Assembly: GCA_030066155.1 (NCBI GenBank) | Contig: JASJCE010000007.1 | Coordinates: forward strand, 1-38,190 | Direction of reading: 5' to 3' | From: Desulfobacterales bacterium | Lineage (GTDB): Bacteria > Desulfobacterota > Desulfobacteria > Desulfobacterales > JAFDCJ01 | DNA: 38,190 nucleotides | Shown: positions 9,177 through 17,435 of the stretch, piece by piece | Numbering within the stretch: position 1 is the stretch's first letter | Layout: each line of letters begins with the position of its first letter | Position numbers and translations under genes: made by a program | Notes under the pieces: generated by a model | The model's database searches: none | What the model saw: the letters and a program-made list of their open reading frames with translations, nothing else | Told to the model about the DNA's origin: nothing

Positions 9177-9212
9177 TAATCCGCAATCCGCAATCTGCAA
9201 TCCGCAATCTAT
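9177..9212. repeat. Right arm of inverted repeat bracketing the first four-helix-bundle gene
   Basis: AATCCGCAATCCGCAATC and continuing words; reverse complement of the word at 8669-8704. It ends 12 bases before the ackA start, so GGGGG at about 9214-9218 serves ackA. After inversion both arms share the run GATTGCAGATTGCGGATT. Confidence 0.75.
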
Positions 9213-9223
9213 AAGGGGGACCC

Positions 9224-10432
9224 ATGAACATCCTAGTGATCAACTGCGGCAGTTCTTCTTTGAAATATCAGCTTATCGACATGACAACCGAAACCGCCCT
9301 TGCCGCCGGCCTGATCGAACGCATCGGCGAAACCAAGGGGATTCTAACCCACAAAAACCATCCGGATACGGATGCAGAAACTAAAACCGTGCGAGAGGAG
9401 CCCATTGCCGACCACGAGGCCGGACTAAGATTGGCGCAAGAGCAGCTGGCCGATCCTCAGACCGGGGTTGTGGCCGCGGATTCCGCCATCCAGGCCGTGG
9501 GACACCGGGTCGTGCACGGCGGGGAAGCCTTTAAGGCTTCGGCGCGAATCACCCCGGAAACAGTGGCGGCCATCGAAATAACCATCCCCCTGGCGCCCCT
9601 GCACAATCCCGCCAACCTCACGGGGATCCGGGTGGCCGGGGAACTCTTCCCCGATGCAGCCCAGGTGGCCGTCTTCGATACGGCCTTTCATCAGACCATG
9701 CCGCCCCATGCCTACCATTATGCCCTGCCCTTCGAATACTATGAAGAAATGGGGGTGCGGCGCTACGGTTTCCACGGCACCTCTCACAAATACGTGGCTG
9801 CGGAAGCCGCCAACCTGCTTGAGCGTCCACTTGGAAATTTAAACATAGTGACAGCGCATCTGGGCAGCGGGGCCAGCATCTGCGCCATCGAAAAGGGGCG
9901 CAGCATCGATACCTCCATGGGCATGACACCTCTGGCCGGCGTGATCATGGGAACCCGCGTTGGCGATCTCGATCCCGGCGTTTTGATGTATATCGCTGAA
10001 CAAAAAGGGTATTCGGTGGCGGAAATCGACCGGGTGCTTCAGAAAGAAAGCGGCCTCAAGGGCCTCTGCGGCAGCAACGACATGCGCGATATCCACGCCC
10101 GTGCTGCAGAGGGTGACGAACGCGCCTGCCTGGCGCAGAACATGTTTATCCACCGCATCCGGCAGTATCTCGGCTCCTATTTCTTTGTGCTCGGAAAGGT
10201 CGATGCCCTGGTGTTTACCGCCGGTATCGGTGAGCATGACCCCCTTACCCGCGAGAAATGCTGTGCAGGCCTGGAACTCTTTGGATTGGTGCTGGATCCT
10301 GACAAAAATCAGACCGGCAGGGGAACGGCGCGCGACATCGGTAAATCGGACAGTTCGGTCAGGATATTTGTCATTCCAACCAACGAAGAATTAGAGATTG
10401 CCAGGCAGACGGTTGAAGTGATGGAAAAATGA
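9224..10432 (+). CDS. ackA: Acetate kinase
   Basis: Makes acetate and ATP from acetyl phosphate and ADP, or activates acetate in reverse, in the cytoplasm. N-terminal ILVINCGSSSLKYQLID is the ASKHA phosphate-1 signature. HRVVHGGE, the FDTAFHQTMP loop, YGFHGTSHKYV and HLGSGASICAI follow in the order expected, with FTAGIGEHD and the adenosine region near the C terminus. Length 402 is typical. The site GGGGG lies just before the ATG. It pairs with pta although separated by about 555 bases. Its 3' side opens into a 677-base repeat region with no clear terminator hairpin. Confidence 0.97.
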   Translation: MNILVINCGSSSLKYQLIDMTTETALAAGLIERIGETKGILTHKNHPDTDAETKTVREEPIADHEAGLRLAQEQLADPQTGVVAADSAIQAVGHRVVHGGEAFKASARITPETVAAIEITIPLAPLHNPANLTGIRVAGELFPDAAQVAVFDTAFHQTMPPHAYHYALPFEYYEEMGVRRYGFHGTSHKYVAAEAANLLERPLGNLNIVTAHLGSGASICAIEKGRSIDTSMGMTPLAGVIMGTRVGDLDPGVLMYIAEQKGYSVAEIDRVLQKESGLKGLCGSNDMRDIHARAAEGDERACLAQNMFIHRIRQYLGSYFFVLGKVDALVFTAGIGEHDPLTREKCCAGLELFGLVLDPDKNQTGRGTARDIGKSDSSVRIFVIPTNEELEIARQTVEVMEK

Positions 10433-11109
10433 TGAATGTCGATTGACGAATGTCGAATTAAGGAATTCTATCGATTGAAAATAGTAGTCAGAAGAGGGAA
10501 CGAGTTGCGGATGTCAGGTTTCTGGGTTCAAAGGTTAGAAAGATTGGAATCTGGTAAACCCTGAACGGGGAACAGGGAACGGAGAACCCTGATAAGGTTT
10601 CAGTGTTCAGTGTTCAGGTGTCAGGAGGAACGGAGGGATCTGGGCTCTGGGTTCAACGGTTAGATGATTAGAATCCGGTTAACCCTGAACAGGGAACAGG
10701 GAACGTGGAACATAATAAGGTTTCAGCCCGCCCTGGTGCGACGATTCTTCTTTGATGTGGTCCATTTAGCTAAGAGGTAAGAATGCCTTATCTGCATGGC
10801 AAATTTAAAAACCAGGTCTGGCCAGGGTGTTCAGGTTTCAGGTCAAGGAATTAAGAATTGAGGAATTTAGGGATTGGCGGTATTCTGTCGATATTGAAAA
10901 TGATTGAACGTAGCCTCCGGCTAAAAGACAGCCGGTCTGATCGAAAAAGAAAACTAAAGAAAATTAATCTCTCACAGAGTCCACAGCGTTCTCAGAGAAC
11001 AATAAAAAAAGCTCTGTGTGCTTTGCGGGCTCTGCGAGATATATAGTTGAAATTTCATATAGAGATGGCCACACCGGTTTAGGTTTTTTGGAAAAAAGGG
11101 GAGACAACA
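10433..11109. repeat. Intergenic repeat region upstream of the DASS transporter
   Basis: No gene is supported. It contains two segments that recur at 20.8-21.05 kb: 10434-10517 (matching 20823-20906) and 10719-10842 (matching 20931-21053). Between them lie GTTTCAG/GTTCAGG words and GGAACAGGGAACG words. A fold-back repeat at 10930-11060 (separate entry) ends 50 bases before the transporter. AGGGGAG at about 11096-11102 is the ribosome-binding site of that gene. Confidence 0.75.
10930..11060 (+). repeat. Fold-back dispersed repeat, copy 1 (leader position)
   Basis: About 130 bases almost identical to the minus strand of 31548-31419. An arm starting TCTCACAGAG (10970-10979) pairs imperfectly with an arm ending CTCTGCGAGA (11030-11039) around the A-rich centre AACAATAAAAAAA. 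It lies directly ahead of the transporter start at 11110; the second copy lies directly ahead of the hybrid kinase and points the same way relative to its gene. Confidence 0.8.
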
Positions 11110-12666
11110 ATGGCTGAAAAAACGCCTGCGCCAGGCAGAAGTTTAGCACAGAAGGTGGGCTTGTTTTTGGGGCCCGGACTGTTTTTGATTATTGTATTGT
11201 TTTTTGATCTGGAACCGGGCAAACCGATCGTCACTCGAATGGCAGCGGTAGCCGCTCTGATGGCCGTCTGGTGGATTACCGACACCATTCCGCTGTTTGC
11301 TACAGCCCTGCTGCCCCTTATTCTCTATCCGCTATTGGGTATACTCAGCACCAAAGCAACAGCACCAATCTATGTCAACAGCACCATTTTCCTGTTCATA
11401 GGCGGCTTTATTATTGCCCTGACCATGGAGCACTGGAACCTTCACAAGCGGATCGCATTGCTCATCATCCGCACAATCGGAAGCGGGCCTTCGCGCATTG
11501 TCCTGGGTTTCATGGCTGCCGCGGCATTTTTGTCCATGTGGATATCCAATACTGCGACGGCAATTATGATGCTGCCCATCGGCATGGCTATCATCTCGCA
11601 GATGGAGTCTGAATTCGGCGCAGCAGAAACACATAAGCTGGCCCTGGGCCTGCTGCTGGGCATTGCCTATGCCTGCTCGGTGGGAGGCATGGCCACCCTG
11701 GTCGGAACGCCTCCCAACCTGGCCTTTGCAAGGATATTCTCAATTACCTTTCCGGCTGCCAAGCCCATCGCTTTCGGGACCTGGTTTATAATGGCGCTCC
11801 CGCTGTCAGTGTGCTTCTTGGTGATTATCTGGTTGTTCCTCACCAGAATCCTCTTCCGGGTTCCGAAACATGTCAAGATAGACAAGTCCATCGTCGAAAA
11901 AGAGTACAAAGGCCTGGGCCCCATGAGCTTTGAGGAGCGAGCCGTGCTGGTGATCTTTATTTTGACCGCCGTACTGTGGGTTTTCCGTAAAGACCTGGTA
12001 CTGGGATTTATTTCCATTCCCGGATGGTCGAACCTGATCCCCCATCCGAAACTGATCGATGACGGCACCGTGGCGCTGGTCATGGCTATGCTCCTGTTTT
12101 TTATCCCCACTCGCAGCCCGGATGCCGAATCCCCTACCCTGATGGGGGGAGAGAAAATTATCGATAATATGCCCTGGGGCATTGTTATCCTTTTCGGCGG
12201 TGGCTTCGCCCTGGCCAAAGGGTTCCAGACTACCGGACTCTCCACGTTGATCGGCCAGAACTTTGCGGGTATCGGTCAATTGCACCCCATCGTTATGGTG
12301 TTCATTATCTGTGCAACAATGACCTTTTTGACGGAAGTGACATCCAATACCGCCACCACCCAGATGATTCTACCGATACTGGCATCGGTTGCGGTTCAAA
12401 ATCAAATCAATCCCTTGCTGCTGATGATCCCGGCGACCCTTTCCGCCTCCTGTGCCTTTATGATGCCCATAGCCACACCGCCCAATGCGATCGTGTTCGG
12501 CAGCGGACGAATTAAAATTGCGGATATGGCCAGGACGGGCATCATCATCAATATCATCGGCATCATCATGGTAACCCTCTTATACTTCGTGGGGCCGGCT
12601 ATCTTTGGTATTGAATCGAACGTATTTCCCGAATGGGCGCAGCAGATGGGAGGGGGCAGCAAATAG
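11110..12666 (+). CDS. DASS-family (SLC13-type) sodium:dicarboxylate/sulfate symporter
   Basis: Inner-membrane secondary carrier of 518 residues, hydrophobic throughout with about 11-13 membrane segments. Both family hallmarks are present: a first SNT motif in SMWISNTATAIMMLPIG (SNT at 146-148) and a second in TEVTSNTATTQMILPIL near residue 411, the two halves that bind substrate and sodium. Likely substrates are C4-dicarboxylates such as succinate, fumarate or malate, or sulfate; the exact one cannot be read from sequence. The sdh/aspartase block upstream favours dicarboxylates. AGGGGAG precedes the ATG by 7 bases. A fold-back repeat occupies the leader region and may influence expression. 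Confidence 0.9.
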   Translation: MAEKTPAPGRSLAQKVGLFLGPGLFLIIVLFFDLEPGKPIVTRMAAVAALMAVWWITDTIPLFATALLPLILYPLLGILSTKATAPIYVNSTIFLFIGGFIIALTMEHWNLHKRIALLIIRTIGSGPSRIVLGFMAAAAFLSMWISNTATAIMMLPIGMAIISQMESEFGAAETHKLALGLLLGIAYACSVGGMATLVGTPPNLAFARIFSITFPAAKPIAFGTWFIMALPLSVCFLVIIWLFLTRILFRVPKHVKIDKSIVEKEYKGLGPMSFEERAVLVIFILTAVLWVFRKDLVLGFISIPGWSNLIPHPKLIDDGTVALVMAMLLFFIPTRSPDAESPTLMGGEKIIDNMPWGIVILFGGGFALAKGFQTTGLSTLIGQNFAGIGQLHPIVMVFIICATMTFLTEVTSNTATTQMILPILASVAVQNQINPLLLMIPATLSASCAFMMPIATPPNAIVFGSGRIKIADMARTGIIINIIGIIMVTLLYFVGPAIFGIESNVFPEWAQQMGGGSK

Positions 12667-13176
12667 TTACATAGTGCTAATTTGCCGGATGTATGATTTT
12701 AATCCGACTGAAAGTTGCTCAAGGAAAAGTTATTAGTTATTTGTTATTCGTTATTAGTACCTGAATTCAACACGTGAATAACCCAAATTGAAGTTCGGAG
12801 ACCATTTAACACAACTGACTGGGAGCGCCAGTTGTGGCCCAAAAATTCAGGTATCATTTTTTTTCAAAATATTTTTTAGATTAAACATAATTGCTTACAT
12901 GATTCTAATTGGCGAACTTAAGCATCGATAGTAAGAATACGTGCAAGATTAAAGTAGTAACATAATTCATTGATTGTACTTCTTGTCGCACTAAATTTCA
13001 GGTTTTAAAATTGGACAGTATTCATATCAAACAAATAACCAATAACTAATATCAGTAACTAATTTCTAATAACCAATAACCAGTAATTAATGTCTAATAA
13101 CCAGTAAATTATTTCTAATAACTAATAACAGATAACTAATAACCCTCTACCCATTAGGCACCGAGAGGAAATCGAG
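12667..13176. repeat. Intergenic repeat region with opposed AATAACTAATAAC arms
   Basis: No gene. A TTATTAGTTATTTG arm at about 12730-12760 is answered by a long run of AATAACCAATAACTAAT words at about 13025-13143. A short hairpin, CACAACTG (12810-12817) with CAGTTGTG (12829-12836), lies between them but has no following T-run. AGAGGAAATC before 13177 provides the ribosome-binding site of the next gene. Confidence 0.7.
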
Positions 13177-14379
13177 ATGTTCTCACCTTTTAAAAAATGG
13201 CTCGCTCTTATTGTGGCGATTTTTGTGCTCAGCGCGGGCTACTACGCCGCTGGGGCATCCTCTAAACCGGTGGTCATTGGGGCGCCGCTGCCGCTTACGG
13301 GCGATCTGAAAGAATTCGGCCGGATAATGAAAAATTCCCTTGAATTGGCAAAGGAGGCCATCAACCAGGCCGGCGGTGTCAAGGGCCGCCCTTTAGAATT
13401 GCGATATGCCGATGACCAGAGTCAGGTTTCGATGGCGGAGACAATTGTGAATATTTTAGCGGCAGACGGTTCCGTTATGATGGTCGGGGGCTATGCCAGC
13501 GATCCGACTTACCGCATGGCCAAACAAGCGCAGAAAAAGGATCTGCCGTTTCTCATCTGCACGGCTTCAGCCGACAAAATCACCCAGCGTGACTGGAAGA
13601 ACATTTATCGTCTCAATCCACCGATCAGCGAATATACCAAAGGAATGGAAGATTTCTGGATCAAAAATTTCAAACCCAAATCCATGGCGATTGTATATGA
13701 AAACAGCATGTTCGGAACCACCGGGGCCATGCGCATGATGGAATTCTGCGCTGATCGGGCCATTGAAATACGGGCGCTCACCCCTTACGACCGAACGACA
13801 GCCTCCCCCACCTTTCTGCACTCTCTGCTGGCACCGCTGACAGAAGAGCCACCGGATGTAATTTATATGATCGCTTACCTTGAAGATGCCGTATTGCTGG
13901 CGCAGCAAATCCGGGCCCTCAAGATCCCCTCTTTACTTTGCGGCGGTGCCGGTGGGTTTACACTCGAGGAATTTGTCAAACTGGCTGGCAAAGCAGCCAA
14001 TTATCTCATAACAGCGGCGTTATGGTCACCGAATGTCCCCTACTCCGGCGCCATGGCCTATCACAAGCAGTATGCCGAACGCTACGGCAGCAAGCCGAGT
14101 TATCACGGTGCCGAAGCCTATTCGGCTTTGATGGTTGCCGCGGATGCTCTCAATCGAGCGAAGTCTTATAAACCGAAGGCTATTCGGGAAGCACTGGATC
14201 AGACCTACATGCAGACACCTTTCGGACCGGTCAAGTTTTATCACTATGAAGATTTTAAGCGCCAGAACAGTGTCAACACACTGGTGCTGCAGATCATTGA
14301 CGGCAAATTCGAGACCATCTGGCCGCCGGAGGTGGCTTCGGCTCGATTCACTTTACCAGGCCGGGATAATCAGAAGTAA
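13177..14379 (+). CDS. Periplasmic ABC transporter substrate-binding protein, LivK/Peripla_BP_6 type
   Basis: 400 residues. Residues about 1-28 form a signal peptide (KKWLALIVAIFVLSAGYYAAGA). The mature part opens with VVIGAPLPLTGDLKEFG, the usual start of branched-chain amino-acid/amide-binding proteins, followed by two alternating lobes (LAADGSVMMVGG, IYRLNPP, SMAIVYENSMFG, ALMVAADAL). It should bind a small amino-acid-like or carboxylate ligand in the periplasm. No permease or ATPase gene is nearby, so it is an orphan in this window. An AspT-type exchanger begins 50 bases downstream, possibly in one transcript. The last 24 codons recur, diverged, at 16189-16260. Confidence 0.88.
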   Translation: MFSPFKKWLALIVAIFVLSAGYYAAGASSKPVVIGAPLPLTGDLKEFGRIMKNSLELAKEAINQAGGVKGRPLELRYADDQSQVSMAETIVNILAADGSVMMVGGYASDPTYRMAKQAQKKDLPFLICTASADKITQRDWKNIYRLNPPISEYTKGMEDFWIKNFKPKSMAIVYENSMFGTTGAMRMMEFCADRAIEIRALTPYDRTTASPTFLHSLLAPLTEEPPDVIYMIAYLEDAVLLAQQIRALKIPSLLCGGAGGFTLEEFVKLAGKAANYLITAALWSPNVPYSGAMAYHKQYAERYGSKPSYHGAEAYSALMVAADALNRAKSYKPKAIREALDQTYMQTPFGPVKFYHYEDFKRQNSVNTLVLQIIDGKFETIWPPEVASARFTLPGRDNQK

Positions 14380-14411
14380 ATACCCTGGTCCAGAGAGCCC
14401 GGCACTGGTTT

Positions 14412-14426
14412 CTCCCTAAAAGGGAG
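14412..14426 (+). promoter_or_regulatory. Hairpin covering the ribosome-binding site of the AspT-type gene
   Basis: CTCCCT-AAA-AGGGAG forms a 6-bp stem with a 3-base loop. The right side, together with the loop (AAAGGGAG), is the only Shine-Dalgarno-like sequence ahead of the TTG start at 14430, so pairing would hide it. The combination of hidden site and TTG start suggests low or regulated translation (inference). Confidence 0.5.
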
Positions 14427-14429
14427 TGT

Positions 14430-16139
14430 TTGATTGAACCCAATAATTACAAGCATGTCAGTTCTATGGAAAGTGAAATCCTGAACTTTATCCAATCCCA
14501 TCCGGTCATTAACCTTTTCCTTATAATAGGCGCGGGGGTCGTTGTCGGTAAAATCAAGATCGGGAACATCGATATCGGCTCGGTAACCGGAGTGCTTTTG
14601 GTCGGTCTGATCGCCGGTCACTTTAAGTTTACGGTTCCAACTGCTGCCCTGAACATCGGTTTTATCCTTTTTATCTATTGCGTGGGCGTTCAGGCCGGGC
14701 CCCGTTTCTGGGGAACGATTAAACAGGACGGCGGCCGTTATCTGATTCTGGCTCTGGTCACGGCAGTCTCTGCGCTCGCTTTGGCATTGGCCTTTGCGCG
14801 CGCATTCGACTTCGAGCAAGGCTACGCGCCCGGTTTGCTGGCGGGAGCGCTTTCCAGCACACCGACGCTGGTGGCTGCCAAGGATACGCTGGCTCAGGGG
14901 CTAAAACTGTCGGAAGGATTGACGACGCCGGAGGTGCTTGCAAACATCTCTGCGAGCTACGCCATCACATACGTTTTCGGTATGGCAGGACTGATCATTT
15001 TCATTGCCTCCATACCGAAGATTTTCCGCATCGATCTTCACCAAGAATCACAGAAGCTGAGCGAGGCCGCCTGGATCCGCACAAGTCGGGTTTCTGAGGA
15101 GGCAATAGAGGTCGTAGAGACGCCAACTGTCAGGGTATATCGCGTAGAGAACGAAGAAATGGTAAATCGTGAACTGGATGACCGGGAATATAGCCTTCAC
15201 GCCAATGTCTCGCGCATCAAACGCGACGGCGAGGTTTTCGCACCGGACTACGCCCCGAAATTTCAACTGGGGGATCTGGTTGCCCTGGTGGGAGCGCAGG
15301 CTGCCCATGATCACGCTCTCGAAATTTTCGGTCCTGAGATTTTTGATGAGGAGCTGCTTCAACGCTCTATCGAAACCAAAAGTATTATTTTGTCGAAAAA
15401 AACCTTTGAAGGCAAAACCATCGCGGAAATGAACTTTACGGTAGAGGATAATTGCATGCTTCTGAGACTGACGCGTGCCGGAATGGACCTGCCCTGCCGC
15501 CCCGACCTGAAAATTCGACGCGGAGATGTCCTCCTTTTTTCTGGAACCAAGTATCATCTACAGATCCTGGCCGAGCGGATTGGCTTCGCAGAAAGCCGGT
15601 GGCAGCAAACCGATCTGGTGACGTTTGCCTTTGGCATTGCCTTGGGTCTCTTAATCGGCCTCCCCTCATTTGACCTGGGCGGCACCCGAATCGGACTGGG
15701 CTCGGCAGGCGGTGTGCTGGTGTCCGGAATCGCCTTCGGCATGCTGAATTCACACAACCTTTTGGTGGGAAGGTTGCCGACCGCCGCCCGCAGCATATTG
15801 ATGGAGCTCGGCATGCTGCTATTCATAGTCGGTGTGGCTGTCAATGCCGGCACGACCATTGTGGAAACGTTTCTCATAGCCGGTGTCAAGCTGGTATTAC
15901 TCGGCGCAGTCGTGACAGTCGTTCCGGTTTTGGTGTGTTTTTTCATCGGCCGTTACCTGCTGAAAATGAACGCCGCCCTGCTGATGGGTGCCGTTACAGG
16001 GTCGCTGACCAGCTCCGGCGCTTTGCATCAGATCAACAAAAGTGCTCAAAGCACTTTGCCCACCCTGGGTTACGTCGGGGCATACGCCTTTGCGAATGTG
16101 CTTATGACAATTGCAGGAAGTGTCGCCATGCGCATTTAA
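14430..16139 (+). CDS. AspT/YidE-family membrane exchanger with two TrkA_C domains
   Basis: Inner-membrane protein of 569 residues with the AAE-exchanger layout. There is an N-terminal block of about five membrane segments (about 15-180), two cytoplasmic TrkA_C/RCK_C domains (about 220-290, ending FQLGDLVALVG, and about 305-375, ending IRRGDVLLFSG), then a second membrane block with the duplicated antiporter domain (about 390-569). The best-known member, AspT, swaps aspartate for alanine and so builds a proton gradient; others such as YidE/YbjL are uncharacterised. The TTG at 14430 is chosen because AAAGGGAG lies just upstream; an ATG at 14466 lacks a site but would also begin before the first membrane segment. 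Aspartase upstream makes an amino-acid substrate attractive but unproven. No aspartate decarboxylase is in the window. Confidence 0.85.
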   Translation: MIEPNNYKHVSSMESEILNFIQSHPVINLFLIIGAGVVVGKIKIGNIDIGSVTGVLLVGLIAGHFKFTVPTAALNIGFILFIYCVGVQAGPRFWGTIKQDGGRYLILALVTAVSALALALAFARAFDFEQGYAPGLLAGALSSTPTLVAAKDTLAQGLKLSEGLTTPEVLANISASYAITYVFGMAGLIIFIASIPKIFRIDLHQESQKLSEAAWIRTSRVSEEAIEVVETPTVRVYRVENEEMVNRELDDREYSLHANVSRIKRDGEVFAPDYAPKFQLGDLVALVGAQAAHDHALEIFGPEIFDEELLQRSIETKSIILSKKTFEGKTIAEMNFTVEDNCMLLRLTRAGMDLPCRPDLKIRRGDVLLFSGTKYHLQILAERIGFAESRWQQTDLVTFAFGIALGLLIGLPSFDLGGTRIGLGSAGGVLVSGIAFGMLNSHNLLVGRLPTAARSILMELGMLLFIVGVAVNAGTTIVETFLIAGVKLVLLGAVVTVVPVLVCFFIGRYLLKMNAALLMGAVTGSLTSSGALHQINKSAQSTLPTLGYVGAYAFANVLMTIAGSVAMRI

Positions 16140-16188
16140 CAGATCGGCAAGACTAAAGACGTCGGTTTTTTATTTGACTAGAATACAC

Positions 16189-16260
16189 AAATTCGAGACC
16201 GTCTGGCCCCCGGAGGTGGCTTCAACTCAATTCGTTTTACCCCGGCCGGATAAACAGTAG
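16189..16260 (+). pseudogene. 3'-end remnant of a second LivK-type binding-protein gene
   Basis: Reading from 16189 gives KFETVWPPEVAS, 11 more residues and a stop. It is collinear with the final codons and stop of the intact binding-protein gene (14305-14379, KFETIWPPEVAS...). The match stops at the stop codon, and nothing recognisable precedes it. The many third-position differences suggest a diverged paralogue, not a recent copy. The layout, binding protein - exchanger - binding-protein tail, suggests a former tandem duplication that lost most of its second copy. Confidence 0.8.
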
Positions 16261-16306
16261 AAATGAGCTAATACACCTTGGAACCGACGGACAATAGGGA
16301 GTCATT

Positions 16307-17410
16307 ATGGAAGCTTATGATGTAGTTATTGTAGGAGCCGGTCCCGCAGGCCTTGCCGCTTCAATCAAGGCCAAAGAATTAGGACTAAGTTATGCAATCC
16401 TGGAAAAGGGGGAAAGCATTCTCCAGGGTATTATTGATTCCTTTCCGAGTGGCAAAACTGTTTATCCCACCATACCCAAGGGGGAACCTGAGACATTTCT
16501 CATCCCTGATCTGGAACCCGGCAATGAGCCGGTGGAAGCGTATGTAACGAAGGTGAAAGGTTGCGTTGAGAAATATGATATAGCCGTTCGGCTGGGCGAA
16601 GATGCCAACGATCTCGTCAGGATGGAGAAGGGATTCAAGGTCGTAACGAGCGGAAGCGAATACGAATGTGCCAACGTTGTTTTGGCCTTCGGAAGAAGCC
16701 TTCCCACCGAACTGGGTGTTTATGGAGATGCTGCGCATGTCCATCGGCGTCTTGATGATCCCGATCAGTTCATCGGGAAGGCCAATCTGGTTATCGGCGG
16801 CGGCAATGCAGCGGCTGATATTGTCGCGGCACTCTCAAGAGCCAAGAGAACTGCAGAAGACGACACCACCGTCTTCTGGGCCCACAGGCGGGAGCAGTTC
16901 AAAGTGGATAAAGAGGTAGCCCGCGATCTAGGGGAGGAAATTCTTCTGGGCGGAAACATCAGAATTCTTCAGGAGGCGGTCCCACGCCTGGGAGAAATCG
17001 ACAAGGATGGTATTGAGAGATTGCTCATTGGGATTCACGAAATCGATGTTGCCGACGGCATGCGGTTTCACGAAGGGTTAAGCTTTCCTATGAATAATGT
17101 TATTGCCTGCATTGGAACCCAGGGGCCGGCCGCGGTGTTTGAAAAAATGGGGCTTGAGCAAGTCACGGCAGATAAAATCAGAAGCAAACCGGCGAAATCC
17201 GGGAAGGAGGGGCCGAAACTCATCGTATTGAGGCCGGGTTTTCATACCAGCACCGAAGGCATCTACGCCATCGGAGCCGCCATCAGTCCGGCATACGCCC
17301 ATGAGGGCATGGATGGCAAGCTTCATCGTCGAAAGCACACCGACCTGATTTATACAGCCATCAGAGATGGCATCCAGGCTATCGAACACATCGCGCACAG
17401 AAATCAATGA
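16307..17410 (+). CDS. FAD-dependent pyridine nucleotide oxidoreductase, thioredoxin-reductase-like fold
   Basis: 367 residues, cytoplasmic. An N-terminal FAD-binding motif VVIVGAGPAGLAAS (residues 6-19) and a second dinucleotide motif LVIGGGNAAAD (161-171) are placed as in two-domain NAD(P)H-flavin reductases. EGIYAIGAA near the C terminus is the usual flavin-contact strand. There is no CxxC redox pair, so it is not a classical thioredoxin reductase; YpdA-like or flavin-monooxygenase-like NAD(P)H oxidoreductases are closer in layout. The substrate is unknown. GGGAG precedes the ATG. A glycosyltransferase starts 25 bases downstream, so the two are probably co-transcribed. Confidence 0.8.
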   Translation: MEAYDVVIVGAGPAGLAASIKAKELGLSYAILEKGESILQGIIDSFPSGKTVYPTIPKGEPETFLIPDLEPGNEPVEAYVTKVKGCVEKYDIAVRLGEDANDLVRMEKGFKVVTSGSEYECANVVLAFGRSLPTELGVYGDAAHVHRRLDDPDQFIGKANLVIGGGNAAADIVAALSRAKRTAEDDTTVFWAHRREQFKVDKEVARDLGEEILLGGNIRILQEAVPRLGEIDKDGIERLLIGIHEIDVADGMRFHEGLSFPMNNVIACIGTQGPAAVFEKMGLEQVTADKIRSKPAKSGKEGPKLIVLRPGFHTSTEGIYAIGAAISPAYAHEGMDGKLHRRKHTDLIYTAIRDGIQAIEHIAHRNQ

Positions 17411-17435
17411 GATCTCTTAAAAAAAGGAGCGACAA

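Noticed and set aside
12810-12836. CACAACTG/CAGTTGTG hairpin as a terminator of the DASS gene
   Set aside because: Lies about 145 bases after the stop and has no T-run; kept only as a note in the intergenic entry.
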